Positions 48,428 through 59,538 of a DNA stretch of 64,000 nucleotides are shown here, piece by piece. Numbering within the stretch: position 1 is the first letter of the stretch; every line of letters starts with the position of its first letter. The stretch is from the NCBI RefSeq assembly GCF_003086295.3, contig NC_092051.1:68883772-68947771 (forward strand). Reading direction: 5' to 3'. Source of the DNA: Arachis hypogaea (Eukaryota; Streptophyta; Magnoliopsida; Fabales; Fabaceae). The translations under genes and the position numbers were made by a program. Under the pieces are notes generated by a model. It saw only the letters and a program-made list of their open reading frames with translations. It was not told the origin of the DNA and searched no databases.

Positions 48428-48869
48428 GGATGATAAAGGATCTTAGCATAAGGTGCACTCTTTTTCCTTAAAAGGTTTTTTAATGAGGCACCAAGCCAAG
48501 ACCTACAAATTATCTGACTTAAAGGGATAAAAATTCCCGCATGTATATATTTGCATTTTCTTTTGAATAAAATATGTTTAGATATTCTACAAATTCTCAA
48601 GCCGCATTAATCTGAAACATTCATCGTCCGATTATAAAGCAACAGATCGGCAGAAAGTGAAAATCAAATTCACTGCACGATCACGATAAAGACCAACAGA
48701 GATGAAAACCAAATTCATCAAAAGGTCGACCAAGCGAGGATTGAACCCAATTTCTACAAATCGGCAAAGATGAAAACAGAATAATGCAAGAAGTTATCGA
48801 AAGTGATCCAGAGAAAGGACCTGACGAGGTCTTAATAAAATGGATTGCTAAATAATAACTTAAAGACTG
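48428..48869 (+). other. E2 3' region before the tandem array
   Basis: Non-coding. No gene, no conserved motif recognised. Confidence 0.6.
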
Positions 48870-49840
48870 GCCGACGTCAAGAAGTCGGACCAGTCGCAAT
48901 AACCAAAGTTATAAGTAAATCCCTAGAAAGAGGTCTGGCCAGCCCTATAAAAGAGGATTACTATAACTTAGAAGGGCCTGACATGACGAAGTCGGCCCAA
49001 AACATAAAAGTTATAAAAGTAATCCCTGAAAGAGACCTGAACAAGGTCCAAGAAAGAGGATTACAAAAATAACTTAGAAGGGCCCAATATGACGAAGTCG
49101 GCCCAAAACATAAAAGTTATAAAAGTAATCCCTGAAAGAGAACCTGAACAAGGTCCAAGAAAGAGGATTACGAAAATAACTTAGGAGGGCCCGACATGAC
49201 GAACTCGGCCCAAAACATAAAAGTTATAAAAGTAATCCCTGAAAGAGACCTGAACAAGGTCCAAGAAAGAGGATTACGAAAATAACTTAGAAGGGCCCGA
49301 CATGATGAAGTCGGCTCAAAACATAAAAGTTATAAAAGTAATCCCTGAAAGAGACCTGAACAAGGTCCAAGAAAGAGGATTACGAAAATAACTTAGAAGG
49401 GCCCGACATGACGAAGTCGGCCCAAAACATAAAAGTTATAAAAGTAATCCCTAAAAGAGACCTGAACAAGGTCCAAGAAAGAGGATTACGAAAATAACTT
49501 AGAAGGACCCGATATGACGAAGTCAGCCCAAAACATAAAAGTTATAAAAGTAATCCTTGAAAGAGACCTGAACAAGGTCCAAGAAAAAGGATTACAAAAA
49601 TAACTTAGAAGGACCCGACATGACGAAGTCGGCCCAAAACACAAAAGTCACAAAAGTAATCCCTGAAAGAGACCTGAACAAGGTCCAACAAAGAGGATTA
49701 CTAACAACAACTTAGACAAAACCAACATGATGAAATTGGCCTCCCGAAAACCTTGGTGATATACAAGGTAATTCCTAATGAAGACATGAGTAAGGTCCAA
49801 ACAAAGCGAATTACTAGAAATAACGTCAGGCCAAGAAATC
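48870..49840 (+). repeat. E2 106-bp tandem array
   Basis: About nine units. The anchor GAAGTCGGCCCAAAACATAA recurs with the GTCGG near 48882, 48991, 49097, 49204, 49310, 49416, 49522, 49628 and 49735, i.e. spacing 106-107 bp inside the array, with degenerate edge units. It sits between pol and the antisense ORF. The stretch 49841-50119 is non-coding. Confidence 0.93.
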
Positions 49841-50119
49841 AAGCCAATGAAGTCAGACTACGAAAATTCCAAACACCTAGAAAGGTACCGAGATGAGTGC
49901 AAGACAAACATGTTACGAAAAACACAATTTATAATAATAACAAGCTCAAGAGGCTACCAAAACTAGCCTCAAGAGCTTGGAAATCACTTTGTTTTTCAAA
50001 AGAAAGCTGCTAAACAAGCAACCAGAAATGTAGCAAAGGTCAAAACTATCATCTACAAAATATAAAGAGTTCAAAAGGCCCACAAACCGGGCTATACACA
50101 CAAACATCTAGAAAACTCA

Positions 50120-52049
50120 TTAAGGATCCAAAGTCTTCTCAGCAGCACGAGGAGAAGGAGGGCGAGTCTGAAGAGGCACTGCATCCACTGTTCTGTCATC
50201 TCTGTTCAAGATCTGACAATCTGGTTCAAATTCAGGATGACTAGTCTCGGACGAAGGAGCCGAAGAAATTGGCCCAGCTGAAGTCCTAGTGGCAGGCACA
50301 GGGGGGTTCGACATCATCGTCATCAGGATCGTCAGGGACAATCTTGCCATCCTTTACAACATTATCCAGACTGAAGAGAGTAAGGTTGGCCTCAGGTGCA
50401 AGAACTTGAACCTGCTCCTTCAGGTTCTCATAAGCAGCATTTACGCTGCCTACAAGATGACCCTGGAGCTCGGCATAATCAACCCAGGCAGACTCCAACT
50501 CCTCCCTGAGACGCATTACCTCCCTGTAGGCCGTAACATAGCTATCCTTGTGCCTCAAAGCCATGTCTTCAGCCAACTTTACAGAAGCCGCCAAGGCAAT
50601 AGAACTAGCCTTCTCACCCTCCAACTCTTTCTCCAGCTTGGTCACCTTCACCTCGAGCTCCTCCTTTAAACCCTTCATCCGATCGAACTCCAATTTTGCC
50701 TCCTCCATAAAGGCCTTCGTAGCATGAAGAGGAAGATCTTGGGTAGTCCGATATAAGGCCGCCCCCATATGAGCCATCTTGACACTACTCCGAGTTATAA
50801 AGTCTAAATGGTGAAGGAGTGATACATCATCCATAGGGAGGACACCATAAGGACCGATCTGCTGGTCGACAAACCTAACAGCATCGAAGTCAGGGGCATC
50901 CAGATTGAAGGGTTCAACAGTTTGAGGTCTTTTGGAAAGGGGAACGACCGGAGGAGAAGATGCAGTAGCAGTAGAAGACTACGAAGGATCCACTACACGG
51001 ACTCGAGGAGTAGGGATCATTCTCCTCGGGCCGGGAGAGCTCGGCACAGACGGTTTCGACGTCACCTGAGAAGACCCTTCCCCATCCGTTTTGGCCGAGA
51101 TGTTCTGTGCGGCAGTAGCCTTTCTCGCCTTCTTGAAAGCTTTCATCGAGTCATTATTCTTTGCCATCTCTGCAAAATAGAAACCAGTAGTTTTACAGAC
51201 CAGGAAAAAAGAGGAAAGCAAAGTAAAAACAAGAATCAATATGTATCAAGTAATACCCAATGCAGTTCGAACAAGGGAGGGGTCCCCCAAGGATTTTTTA
51301 GTATCTAGATGAGGAGGTTCCCCCCAAAGGTCCTCCAAAACAGTTACAAAAGCCTGCTCAATCTCGTCGAGCATTTCCCACGTATATCGGGATACTACTA
51401 CATTCTGCTGCCAACAGAGAGGGAAGGATGGCTCATCATTCGCTTCCAGAAAAAAGGGGCGAGCTCTCTCAACAGCTCGAATATTGAATAAATAATTCTT
51501 GAAGTCCCTAAAGGACTCGTCATACATGGTAAAAACCTTATGTCCTTGTGCAGATCTAAAAGAAACCCACGAGGCTTTCTTTTTCGAAGAAATCCCGGGC
51601 TTAGTTAAAACAAACAAATAAAGGAAAAGAGTTTGAGAAGGGGTAACATCTAATTCTTGGAAAAGAAGCTGAAAAATCTTAATAAAACCCCAGGAGTTCA
51701 GATGAAGCTGGGACGGAGCTACATTACACGACCATAGCAAATCGGTCTCAAAGGAAATAAAGGGACAAGTGATGTCCAACTGGCTGAAAAAATAGTCGTA
51801 AGCATAAAAGAAAGGGCGCTCCCCTTGGGTCGGGACAGCGAAGCAAACCCTCTCTTCAGAGTCAAGTGCCACCAATTCATAATTCCTCTCTTGATCTCTA
51901 CTCTTGCAAAGACGGTGATGTTTTCTAAGCTCTACGCAAAATTCAAAATTGGCTAAAGAAACACACAGTAACACTAGGGAATCCAACCAATCAGACATCC
52001 CCTCGAGAACCTTAGAAGACGCCTCGACAATAAATTTGCGAGAAGACAT
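50120..52049 (-). pseudogene. E2 antisense ORF, two exons
   Basis: It is encoded opposite to E2 gag-pol. ATG 52049 (MSSRKFIVEASSKVLEG). Exon 1 to 51257 contains the pattern FISFETDLLWSCNVAPSQLH, NSWGFIKIFQLLFQELDVTP and LFLYLFVL, resembling the putative gypsy-type transposon domain (Pfam Transposase_28, PF04195). A candidate 87-nt intron follows (51256-51170, GT...TTTTGCAG). Exon 2 resumes in frame (MAKNNDSMKAFKKARKATAA), has one in-frame TAG near 50981, then PMDDVSLLHHLDF and a long coiled coil (ELEVKVTKLEKELEGEKAS). A late frameshift near 50310 separates the last part (ISSAPSSETSHPEFEPD, to 50120). Antisense ORFs of this type are known in Tat elements; their role is unsettled. Confidence 0.78.
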
Positions 52050-53185
52050 GGCCAACTAGTCTTACAAACAAGAAAGGAAGATTGGATTACTAAAAACATT
52101 TCGGACAAAGCCAAAACAACTCGGCCAACCTAATCTAGCACAGCACAAGCAATAAAAGGAAACCCCAGGACCTACACCAAAAAGATCCAGGGGCATCCTT
52201 CGAGGCAGGCAGGGAACAAGGATTCAAGAAAACCTACAAGATTAACGTCCCAACAAAACTCGCAGCAAAGACAGAGAAAAAACCTTTTTCAAAGACGCAA
52301 CATCCCCAGAAAGCTACAAATCAAACAGAATCGAAATAGCTACCTTCCAAATTCACAGTCTCAGCTTATCAGCAAACAAATAGCAAAACATATCAAGAAG
52401 AAGCCATCAAAGACACAATCTTTTTCAGAGAAATAAAAAAGAGTCGTTATCTTTTACAAAATTCATCAGCGAAGAAAGCTATCGGCAAGGCGAAAAACAT
52501 CAAAGGAGCAATCTTTCGAGAAAGCAAGCAGGTTCATGCAGTTCGCAGAAGAGGAAAAACAAGCAGTATGAACCCTAGAGTACAGAAGGACCACTCCAAA
52601 AGCCAGAAAAATCCCCCACAATAGTAAACAAGTAGGCGCACAATGATACGAAAAGATTCAGATTTTCCAACATGCACTTTAAGAGAAAAATCAAAACTTT
52701 ATCAAAAACCGAAGGTAAAATGACAAAAGAGAAGGTAAAACCAACCTGGAGAAAGGAGAAAGAGCTCTGAAGAAAGGAGGAAACCGTAGTAAAGAAATTT
52801 TCCCTTAAGCAAAGCACAAGACACAGCGTTGCAGAGAAAAATGAAAAGGCAAGCTCCAGGCGAAACAGAAGAACAAAGAAAAGTGGGAAGTTACAGAAAA
52901 GAAGAAACCGTTTCGTGAGAACAAAATTCAAAAAAGCCAAGAGAAACGGAGCATTAAAACCAATTAATGAGGGTATTAAACCACCGCACATTCCCAAGGC
53001 TAGGACGCTAATACAAAAGCGCGCGCTTTTAGAGGAAACGAAAGAAGAAATGTTTCGCATTCAAAAAAGAACTCTACAAAGATAAAATCGACAAAAGTGC
53101 TCGAGTTCGGCTTCACCAGAGAAGGATCAAAGTCCTAAAACTAAGACTCGACCTCAAAAGAAAGACCGAGCTCGAGCAGGGGCAC
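52050..53185 (-). other. E2 interval between antisense ORF and 3' LTR
   Basis: It should hold the antisense promoter and the E2 polypurine tract (purine-rich AAAAGAAAGACCGAGCTCGA, about 53156-53175, near the LTR). The perfect 16-bp palindrome AAAAGCGCGCGCTTTT is at 53015-53030. An open 161-residue hydrophobic frame (53060-52575, minus) shows no family resemblance and is probably chance. Confidence 0.5.
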
Positions 53186-53718
53186 TGTTCATACCCTGGG
53201 TCGAACTGTCCGACCCGGGATGTTCTACCAACAAGACGACCGACCTCTTCAGGTCAGGACAATCCGACCTCTTCTCAAAGAGCTCGGCCAAATCGACAGG
53301 AAAGCCCAAAAAAGGGCCCAACTCGAGGAATACAACCCAAATCCAAAGGCAGCCCAAGCCTATAGAGATAAGGGCGGTTTCCTTAAAGATAAGCTGACCT
53401 CACCAAAAGAAAGATAAAGATAACTAACTTATCTTATCTAAAAAGGTCACTCCACACTACTATAAATACACTAGAGCACCCAGGTATAACTCATACTCTG
53501 ATTCTACTAAAAACCTGCTTAATACCCTTGCTAACTTAAGCATCGGAGTCCTTTGCAGGTACCACCACCCTCCGGTGACAAAGGATCAGCAGCATTACTA
53601 GTCCAACAAGTCGGACGCGACTGCTTCGGCCACCACCCACAGCCGGACACGTCATCGCCGATCAGTACAGAAGATCTCATCCGAGATTGACCTACAATTT
53701 CAGGTAACCCCCGGAACA
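53186..53718 (+). repeat. E2 3' LTR
   Basis: 533 bp, collinear with 7188-7721, ends CGGAACA before the TSD ACACC (53719-53723). Confidence 0.95.
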
Positions 53719-53723
53719 ACACC

Positions 53724-53961
53724 AAACTTAAAATTTGACACTAGACTCAAACAAGAAACATCAAATTATTTTTGGTTCTATGATTTTATTAATTTTTTTG
53801 GATTTTTCAAAAATAATTCGGAAAAAGAAAAATAAGGATTGAAGAACATAGAATAAATTATTTTTTTTGAAAATTTTTCGAAAATAAAAAGCTTTAAAAT
53901 TAAAATAAAATTACCTAATCTGAGCAACAAGATGAACCGTCAGTTGTCCAAACTCGAACAA
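53724..53961 (-). other. E1 5' leader, PBS-proximal part
   Basis: AT-rich leader interrupted by E2; it continues at 7182 and below. No gene. Confidence 0.75.
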
Positions 53962-53979
53962 TCCCCGGCAACGGTGCCA
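53962..53979 (-). promoter_or_regulatory. E1 primer-binding site (tRNA-Asp)
   Basis: TCCCCGGCAACGGTGCCA on the plus strand, one mismatch to the tRNA-Asp 3' end, 6 nt from the LTR at 53986. Confidence 0.85.
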
Positions 53980-53985
53980 AAAACT

Positions 53986-55628
53986 TGGTGCACAAAATTG
54001 TGATCTTTGGTAACGGTGCCACAAACCTAATACGCACATTCATAATCTCAATTCTTTTTCACAACTCCGCACAACTAACCAGCAAGTGCACTGGGTCGTC
54101 CAAGTAATAAACCTTACGTGAGTAAGGGTCGATCCCACGGAGATTGTTGGCTTGAAGCAAGCTATGGTCATCCTTGTAAATCTCAGTCAGGCAGATTCAA
54201 ATGGTTATGGGATTTTGATGATTAAAATATAATTAAAACATAAAATAGGATAGAGATACTTATGCAATTCAGTGGTAGGAATTTTAGATAAGCGTATGGA
54301 GATGCTTTGTTCCTTCTGAATCTCTGCTTTCCTACTGCCTTCATCCAATCATTCATACTCCTTTCCATGGCAAGCTGTATGTTGGGCATCACCATTGTCA
54401 ATGGCTACTTCCCGTCCTCTCAGTGAAAATGGTCCAAATGCGCTGTCACCGCATGGCTAATCATCTGTCGGTTCTCACTCATGTTGGAATTAGGATCTAT
54501 TGATCCTTTTGCGTCTATCACTATGCCCAGCACTCGCGAGTTTGAAGCTCCTCACAGTCATCCCTTCCCAGATCCTACTCGGAATACCACAGACAAGGTT
54601 TAGACTTTTCGGATCTCAGGAATGGCCGCCAATAATTCTAGCTTATACCACGAAGACTCTGATCTCACGATCAGGAGGCTAAGAGATACACGCTCAATCT
54701 AAGGTAGAACGGAGGTGGTTGTTAGGCACGCGTTCATATGTGAGAATGGTGATGAGTGTCACATAATCAGCACATTCATCATGTTCTTGGGTGCGAATAA
54801 ATATCTTGGAATAAGAATAAGCTTGTATTGAATAGAAAAACAATAGTACTTTGCATTAATTCATGAGGAACAGTAGAGCTCCACACCTTAATCTATGGGG
54901 TGTTGAAACTCCACCGTTGAAAATTACATAAGTGAAAGTGGTCCAGGCATGGCCAAATGGCCAGCCCCCTAAACGTGATCAATGATCAAAAGTGATACAA
55001 AGATAGTCTCAAAAATGATCAAAAGGTTTTTAAATAAATCACTAAAAGTAGTTTTTATACTAAACTAGTAGCTAGGGTTACAGAAATAAGTAAATGATGC
55101 AGAAAATCTACTTTCGGACCCACTTGGTGTGTGCTTGGGCTGAGCATTGAGCTTTCATGTGTAGAGACTCTTTTTGGAGTTAAACACTAGGTTGTAGCCT
55201 GTTTCTGGCGTTTAACTCCAGAATAGGGCAGGAAGTTGGCGTTTGAACGCCAGTTTGTGTCATCAAAACTTGGGCAAAGTATGGACTATTATATATTGAT
55301 GTAAAGCCCTGGATGTCTACTTTCCAACGCAATTAAGAACGCGCCAATTGGGTTTCGGTAGCTCCAGAAAATCCATTTCGAGTGCAGGGAGGTCAGAATC
55401 CAACAGCATCTGCAGTCCTTCTTCAGCCTCTTAATCAGATTTTTGCTCAAGTCCCTCAATTTCAGCCAGAAATTACCTGAAATCACAGAAAAATACACAA
55501 ACTCATAGTGAAGTCCAGAAATGTGATTTTTATTTAAAAAATAATAAAAATATACTAAAAACTAACTAAATCATACTAAAAACTATGTAAAAATAATGCC
55601 AAAAAGTGTATAAATTATCCGCTCATCA
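53986..55628 (-). repeat. E1 5' LTR
   Basis: 1643 bp, TGGTGCACAA...GCTCATCA. The minus-strand TATA is TATAAAAAC (55059-55051). GGCGTTTAACTCC and GGCGTTTGAACGCC palindromes lie at about 55180-55250. A conserved R-U5-like block is at 54076-54146. An extra PBS-like sequence GGTAACGGTGCCA lies inside the LTR at 54009-54021. Confidence 0.93.
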
Positions 55629-55761
55629 TCCTTCAATTCTGAAGTAAAGTATGGACTATTATATATTTCTAGAAAGCGCTGGATGTTAGCTTTCCAAATC
55701 CGTTCAGAACGCTCCATTTGGATGCTATATCTCCAGAAAAGCTCTTTCGAGTGCAAGGAGG
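55629..55761. repeat. LTR-like scrap between E1 and E7
   Basis: It contains the GGACTATTATATATTTCTAG, AGCTTTCC and CTCCAGAAAA words of the E1/E8 LTR but is clearly diverged. It is a remnant of a related LTR into which the neighbours inserted. Confidence 0.6.
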
Positions 55762-58700
55762 TGATACGTAAAAAATTAATTTCACGTAATTACCGGCAAG
55801 TATACCGGGTCGTATCAAGTAATAAAACTCACTAAGAGTGAGGTCGATCCCACGGAGATTGGTAGATTAAGCAACTTTAGTTAAATGGTAGATTTAGTCA
55901 AGCAGACATGGTTTTGATTTCATAAGAATTTTGATTTTTGAACATAATTGCAAGAATTTAAAGGGCAAGGAGTTTAAAGAACTAGAATATAGAAAGAAAA
56001 TGAAAGTAAATAACTGAAACTTAAAATGCAAGAAACTTAAATGACATTAAAGATAAATTTCAAGAAAGTAAAGATTGCAGAATTTTAAAGAGCATAAGAG
56101 TAAATAGCAAGAAATAGAGAAACATAATGTAAATAACAAGAATAATAAATTGCAAGAATGTAGAAGGGAATTGGGTAATGGGTATTCAAACAACTAAAGA
56201 GCAAAAGAAATGAGAAATAATGATGGAAAGGATCATTAGGGATCGGAGATGCAAATTCTCATGAATTGATGTTGATCAATTCCTTCTCAATCATGGGTAT
56301 AGATCCATGGCAAATTGTGGGTAATTGAGTCCCAATCTCTTGGTAACTCAATTTCTCTCAACACAACCAATTGCCACTCTCGTGATCTAATTGTTCATGA
56401 GAAGAGATGAAGTTCAATTTCTAATCCAAGCCACACAACTTCCAGAATCTCAACTAAGGGAGGTTACATCTCACATACCAACCAAAGTGTATTGATCAAG
56501 GAAATCATGAAAGGATGAACTCTAAACTGAATTATGTGGCTCCTTTCTCAAATTCACCACATAATTCATATAGATTAATCCCTCTCTCGATGGTGATTAA
56601 ATCTGTAAAGAACAAGAGTTTCCTCTTAGATGAACCACTTGAATTGAGAAGGAAAAGAGAAGTTATCAATCCATTCAAATGAGCAGAGCTCCTCCCTCTA
56701 ATGAAAATGGGGTTTAGTGAATCATAGCTCAAATTTCAACAACAAGTGCAAAAGTAAACATTCAAAATTCAGTAGAGAAGAGTAATGAAAAATGAAGAAG
56801 TTCTTTAAAAAAACTGAAATTCAAACTTACAGAAGAAAACAAAATAGAGAACCCGTAAGAAGCAGTAAAACAGAAATGCTAGTTTTTCAATGTAAAAGGC
56901 TAAGTGTCCAAAATAAAAAGTAAAAGTTCCCCTTTGTACAATTTCCTTCTCTATTTATACTAGTCTTCAAAGCTTCTAGAGGTTCATCAATTGGGTTAGC
57001 AATTTGGGCTTTGTCTTTGTTGATTTGGCTGGCTCACTAGAGGAAATGTTGGCCTTTGAAGAGAGCAGAGGATTACAGAGCAAGTTGGCATCAATTCTGG
57101 CCCAAGAAGGACGTTACTGGCAAACACGCCAGCCTTGTTGCATGTTGGCAACGTGCATGGTAATTTCCTGGGAGTGGGACATAGTGCTTGGGCATTGTTG
57201 CCCAAGTTGTTGCCCAAGTTGTTGCCAAACACTTGCTTGTTCTTCACTTTTTGTGCTTGATGTTGCCTCTGGTTTGACCTTCAATTTTGTGTTCCACTAT
57301 AAATATGGTTAGAAAGCTCTTGATGTCTACTTTTCAATGCAACTGGAATCACCTCAATTGGATCTCTATAGCTCAAGTTATGCTCCATTGAAGAGGGCAA
57401 GGTCAGGCTGCCCTGGTTGGGCGTTTTTGCCAAACACGCCACCAGTAACGCCCATGACAACGCCTCAAGCCCAGATTCTTGGCCTGGGCATTGTTTCCCA
57501 AGTTGCCAAGGAACACGCCAGGCCATTCTAGCCTTGGCAACGTGTTTGATCACCCTTCTTTGGCCCATTCATGCTTCCTTGAATTTCAACCTCATTTCCT
57601 TATTTTTGGGGCCTAAAGATGACTCTGATTCGAGCTTCCATTTCATACTTTACTATGGACTATTATATATCGTTAGAAAGCTCTAAATGTCAGCTTTCCA
57701 ACGCAACTAGAAGCACTCAAATTGGATCTCTGTAATTCAAGTTAGTCATCCTTGAAAGAGATGAGGTCAGGCTGCCTTGGTTGGAGTTGTTGTGGGAGTT
57801 ATTGTGAAACACGCCCATGGCAACGCCCCTAGCCCAGATTTCTTGGCCTGGGCGTTGTTGTCCAAGTTGCCAAGGAACACACCAGGCCATTTTAGCCTTG
57901 GCAACGTGTTCGATCACCCTTCCTTGGCCCATTCATGCTTCCTTGAATTTCAACCTCATTTCCTTGTTTTTGGGGTCTAAAGATGACTCTGATTCGAGCT
58001 TTCATTTCATGCTTCACTATAAACTATTATATATCGTTGGAAAGCACTAAATGTCAGCTTTCCAACGCAACTAAAAGCACTCAAATTGGATCTCTGTCAC
58101 TCAAGTTATTCAGCCTTGAAGGAGGTGAGGTCAGGCTGCCTTGGTTGGAGTTGTTGTGGGAGTTATTGTGAAACACGCCCATGGCAACGCCCCTAGCACA
58201 GATTTCTTAGCCTTGGCGTTGTTGCTGGCGTTGTTGATGAACATGCCACTTTAGCTTCAAGGCAAGAACGCCTTCGAGCTCTCCTTGGCTCAATTTCTTG
58301 GCCTTGCGTTGCCAAGGAACACGCACATTCAACTTCAAGTTGGCAACGCCCATGGTCATTTTTCATAGCCACCTTGCAGGGGCCAGCGTTGTTGTTGGCG
58401 TTATTGCCACAAACGCTAGTTCATTATCTCCTTGATAATGTGTTCGAGCCTCTCGCAGGATGCCTTGAGGTGGCCAGCGTTGTTGCTGGCGTTGCTAAGA
58501 AACACGCCTTCTCCTCCTTGCCTTGGCAACGTGCTCGACCTTCCTTGGCTTAGCATTTCTGAAGCTGGCATTGTTGCTGGAGTTGCCAAGGAACACGCCA
58601 CCAACAACTTGCTAGTGAGCTCCTCTTGCTAACAATTTTCACCTTGGCGTTATTATGGGCGTTGCTAGGGAACACGCCAGTTCATTCCCTGCCTGGCAAC

Positions 58701-59083
58701 GCCCTCGATCCTCATCTTGTGGCTCTGTTTCAAGCTTCTCTCCTTGCTCTGTTTCCTTGTCAAGATTGATGCATCTTCAACCCTTTTTACTCTAATTCCT
58801 GCTCCATCATCTTCTTTCTTCATCACCTAACATAAACCAAAGAATCTTCCTCAAAGTTTTGCTATTTTATGCAATGAATTTCAAGGACATTATTTAAATC
58901 AACGTATTTATAAACCTCTTAATTCATTTGCATGAAGTATGCCAAATTTCACCTAGTTCTTGGTTTATGAATGCATGTAGAGAAAACTCACAAAATTGCT
59001 TTTTTATTCTAGTAATAATAAATGAAATTAAGCTAAAACCACCTAAACTAACTAGTTAAAATAGCAAATATGAGAATGCATCA
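55762..59083 (-). repeat. E7 LTR (3.3 kb)
   Basis: Ends TGATACGTAA and GAATGCATCA, followed by the polypurine-hairpin module, so this is a 3' LTR in minus orientation. TATAAATAG is at 56959-56951. The R-U5-like block is at 55792-55861. U3 (57000-58720) is filled with GGCGTTG/AACACGCC-type inverted words. The open frames here are repeat artefacts. Confidence 0.88.
57299..58200. repeat. 364-bp tandem repeat inside the E7 LTR
   Basis: GGATCTCT occurs at 57360, 57724 and 58088, exactly 364 bp apart. Between them the sequence is collinear (GAAAGCTCTAAATGTCAGCT, TCATGCTTCCTTGAATTTCA and GCCTAAAGATGACTCTGATT recur), giving about 2.5 units. Confidence 0.9.
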
Positions 59084-59538
59084 CAACACCAAACTTAAAA
59101 TGTTGCTTGTCCTCAAGCAAGAGATAAGAGGATTGGATAACAGAATTTAAGATGGAAGAATTAACTATCTTAACAGAGAGGCATTTCTTTTAACAAATAT
59201 TGTTCTCCTCATTTGTGCAATCCTTTGTTCAATGCAAATGATCAAGGCTTCTTCAACATCTTTAGTGAAATGCTTCCTTCACTATTAAACTAGTTAGCTT
59301 CACTAGACCTCTTTCTCTTTTTCTTTTTCTTTTCTTCTTCTTCTTTTTTTTTTCAATTGAGCTAAAAATCTTGTCTTAAGGCGGCTCTTTAGAATAAGCT
59401 TTCAATCAACAATCCCAAACCAGTTGGTTTAAGTTGTTAAGTGTTGGAACACTCTTAAAGATTTACTAACTCAAGCCTCTCTCCTTAACACATTCAATCA
59501 CAGGCATATAACTTTAAGAGTTTATTTGGATAGTGGTG
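59084..59538 (-). other. E7 internal stub with polypurine module
   Basis: The minus strand has TTGCTTG/CAAGCAA with AGGA loop (59120-59103), then TTTTAAGTTTGGTGTTG next to the LTR. The rest resembles the E6 3' untranslated region. E8 starts at 59539 and cuts it off. Confidence 0.7.

Larger units (their letters stand above)
7188..53718 (+). mobile_element. E2: Tat-lineage Ty3/gypsy retrotransposon
   Basis: E2 is the only plus-strand element in the nest. It has LTRs at 7188-7721 and 53186-53718 (TGTTCATACC...AACA), a PBS at 7723, gag (7760-8942), protease (9015-9662), RT, RNase H and a second archaeal-type RNase H (to about 11790), and integrase (11791-12829 plus 48399-48427). The long 3' region has a 106-bp tandem array and an antisense ORF. 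The second RNase H and antisense ORF are known marks of Tat/Retand/Ogre relatives. The LTRs differ at roughly 20-25 sites by eye, consistent with an old insertion. E3 (35.5 kb) sits inside the last codons of pol. Confidence 0.92.
72..55628 (-). mobile_element. E1: Ty3/gypsy gag-protease element, outermost host of the nest
   Basis: This minus-strand LTR retrotransposon is interrupted by the 46.5-kb E2. Its own sequence is 72-7182 plus 53724-55628. In element order it has a 5' LTR (53986-55628), a tRNA-Asp PBS (53962-53979), an AT-rich leader, a decayed gag-protease (5940-3634), a palindrome array, an internal TATA promoter, a broken env-position ORF (2722-2187), a polypurine region and a truncated 3' LTR (72-968). 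RT, RNase H and integrase are absent, so it resembles a non-autonomous gag-protease derivative of an Athila-type element. The TSD cannot be tested because the left LTR end is lost. E8 at the right end of the window has the same LTR and env-position ORF. Confidence 0.85.

Noticed and set aside
52575..53060. 161-residue hydrophobic ORF on the minus strand
   Set aside because: Its composition follows from A/G-rich DNA, with no recognisable family or conserved neighbour; it probably belongs to the non-coding interval before the antisense ORF.
57004..58632. Cysteine- and alanine-rich ORFs on both strands in E7
   Set aside because: They coincide with the 364-bp tandem repeat and inverted GGCGTTG/AACACGCC words, without start context or homology to retroelement proteins.
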